A stretch of 64,000 nucleotides of DNA from Asterella californica (Eukaryota > Streptophyta > Marchantiopsida > Marchantiales > Aytoniaceae), in the NCBI GenBank assembly GCA_036924285.1, contig JAYKYS010000011.1, positions 9,176,001 through 9,240,000 on the forward strand, in the 5' to 3' direction. The position numbers were made by a program, and so were the translations under genes. Shown here piece by piece: positions 62,600 through 64,000 of the stretch. The notes beneath the pieces are model-generated. The model was given only the letters and a program-made list of their open reading frames with translations, ran no database searches and was not told the origin of the DNA. Each line of letters opens with the position of its first letter. Within the stretch, counting starts at the first letter, position 1.

Positions 62600-63048
62600 T
62601 TTAGATAGTCAAGTTCATAGACAGCCGAGTTAAGAGAAATAGAAAGAAGCCAAATGTAATAGCACAAATAGAAAGTAGTGCGCAAGAACCCACGTCTCTT
62701 CATCGGGTCATGAGACGTTTACCGTTTCTTCACACCGAACCATGTTGTGTATAAATGAGAATGAAGTCTATAGATGAATACATTCGTCTTATGGATCAGA
62801 GACTTTGCGTCGAACCGTTAGGTTATGGGCCCACGGCGCTATTCTCTTTTCTCGATATAACTCCCTAGTGAGTTCATGTTACATCAATCTCATTCATCAC
62901 ACTGAAATCTCGTACATCACATACTTCAGAGCTACTTCAGAGGAGGATACTTCAGAGCTTTCCGTGATTGCTTTGCTCACAGTCTCAATCAATCAATTTC
63001 CTCTTTTCTTTTCATTTTCATTTCACAAGTTGCACCTTCATCGACATC
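62600..63048 (+). promoter_or_regulatory. Leader or 5' LTR region of a copia element
   Basis: A TATA-like GTATAAATGAG near 62750 and about 300 bases of leader precede the copia gag ATG. I could not fix the LTR ends or a convincing primer-binding site. Confidence 0.4.
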
Positions 63049-64000
63049 ATGGAGTCCAGCACCAGCATGTTTGCAATCACGCGTCTTACCCGAGATAATT
63101 ATTATCTCTGCAGCAGCAGGATGAAGACCGTTCTGGAAATGAAAGGGCTTTGGGAGTATGCCTCTGGTTCCAAGACACGACCATCAGATGCATCAGACGA
63201 AGCTATTGCTAATTGACAGCAGCAAGATCGGTTCGCATACGGTCTCATTCATCTTAACATCGGAGATGATCAGATAAGACATATTATGTCTTGTGAAAGT
63301 GCAGCGAAAGCGTGGAGTACTTTGGTCAGTGTACATGCTGCATTGAGCATAGAGAGACAAAATCGACTGGAGGAGTTATTCCATGATACTTATTACAAAC
63401 AAGGTCCTATTTTGGATCATGTGAATACACTCATCATGTATGCGGATCAGTTAAGTCAATTTGATGTCAGCAAGTCAGAGATTCAAATAGTCGTCCGTAT
63501 ACTTGGCAGTCTCCGCAAGTCGTCTCAATGGAAATCAATTGCCACCAACCTTGCCGGCCAAGAGAAACTATCTCTCTCAACTCTCAAAGCATATCTTCTG
63601 ACTGAAGAGGACGACCAACAGGTCTCTACTGAAGCAGAAGGATCAGACGAGAAGGCACTTGTTGGTAGGGAGCTATCGACCACTCTCAAGTTCGAAGGTA
63701 CATGTCATTACTGCAAGAAACCGGATCATATGATACGAGATTTCCGCAAGCGTCAACGTGCAAATGCACGACGTGATGACATAGAAACCGGTGGTAAGGA
63801 CGATCATGCCTTCATGACATTTTTGTCTAGTCTTGATAAGCAGGCCTGGTACGTAGACTCTGGAGCTTCTAGTCATTTGTGCTTCGTGCGTGAACTTTTT
63901 GTCACATTCCAAGAAATCCCTACGAGGTCCATTTATACCTCTAAGGGAGATCATATCACAGCTACTAGAAAGGGCAATGTGAAGTTAACACTTCAAGTGG
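63049..64000 (+). pseudogene. Ty1/copia gag and protease, truncated by the window end
   Basis: From the ATG at 63049 (MESSTSMFAITRLTRDNYYL) the copia gag (UBN2-type) follows: WEYASGSK, AKAWSTLVSVHAALS, FHDTYYKQGPILDHV, QIVVRILGSLRKSS and LSTLKAYLLTEED. The zinc knuckle is CHYCKKPDHMIRDF, with Phe in place of the last Cys. The protease active site follows as WYVDSGASSHLC. A TGA at 63214-63216 interrupts gag. Integrase and reverse transcriptase would lie beyond 64000. Confidence 0.9.

Overview
The window looks like nuclear DNA of a plant or another streptophyte. I see one conventional host gene, a plastid-targeted anthranilate synthase beta subunit (ASB/TrpG) with seven exons and GT-AG introns. 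Almost everything else is transposon: Ty3/gypsy with an initiator-tRNA-Met primer site, Ty1/copia, LINE, a Helentron-type Helitron and PIF/Harbinger. I cannot name the species.

Layout. 1-4921: two nested Ty3/gypsy remnants. The pol end and 3' LTR of one lie against the integrase tail and chromodomain of a second, which has a long GC-rich LTR. 5.7-6.1 kb: a decayed copy of the Harbinger accessory gene found again at 30.9 kb. 8.48-10.63 kb: ASB, with a G-quadruplex motif upstream. 13.97-21.54 kb, minus strand: a decayed Helentron-like locus with an RPA-like protein, tandem repeats, an OTU protease, DUF6570, Helitron_like_N, Pif1-type helicase and an endonuclease/exonuclease/phosphatase domain. 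The HUH nuclease and the helicase Walker A are missing. 22-30.5 kb: no assignable gene, several short duplications.

30565-38173: a 7.6-kb PIF/Harbinger element with terminal inverted repeats and a 3-bp AAT duplication. It carries an intact DNA-binding accessory gene, an unknown ORF, a broken FCP1-like HAD phosphatase-type gene, arrays of a TCGCACTGAG motif and a DDE transposase gene (minus strand) with three stops. The phosphatase cargo plus the motif arrays is the most unusual unit here.

43.9-55 kb: a nested stack. A LINE 3' end is split by a solo LTR (5-bp AACGG duplication). That LTR is split by a complete Ty3/gypsy chromovirus (45383-51410, CCTGA duplication, LTRs identical by eye) whose integrase core is deleted. 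A second LTR of the same family as the solo LTR follows, with its gag, part of which is inverted. 55.6-62.2 kb, minus: a LINE with ORF2 (endonuclease and reverse transcriptase) and an ORF1 interrupted by about 2 kb of tandem repeats. 62.6-64.0 kb: the 5' part of a Ty1/copia element running off the end.

The elements do not act together as a pathway. They record successive insertions, and most are broken. The exceptions are ASB, the Harbinger accessory ORF and the gypsy gag. Three-dimensional or expression claims are not possible from sequence alone.
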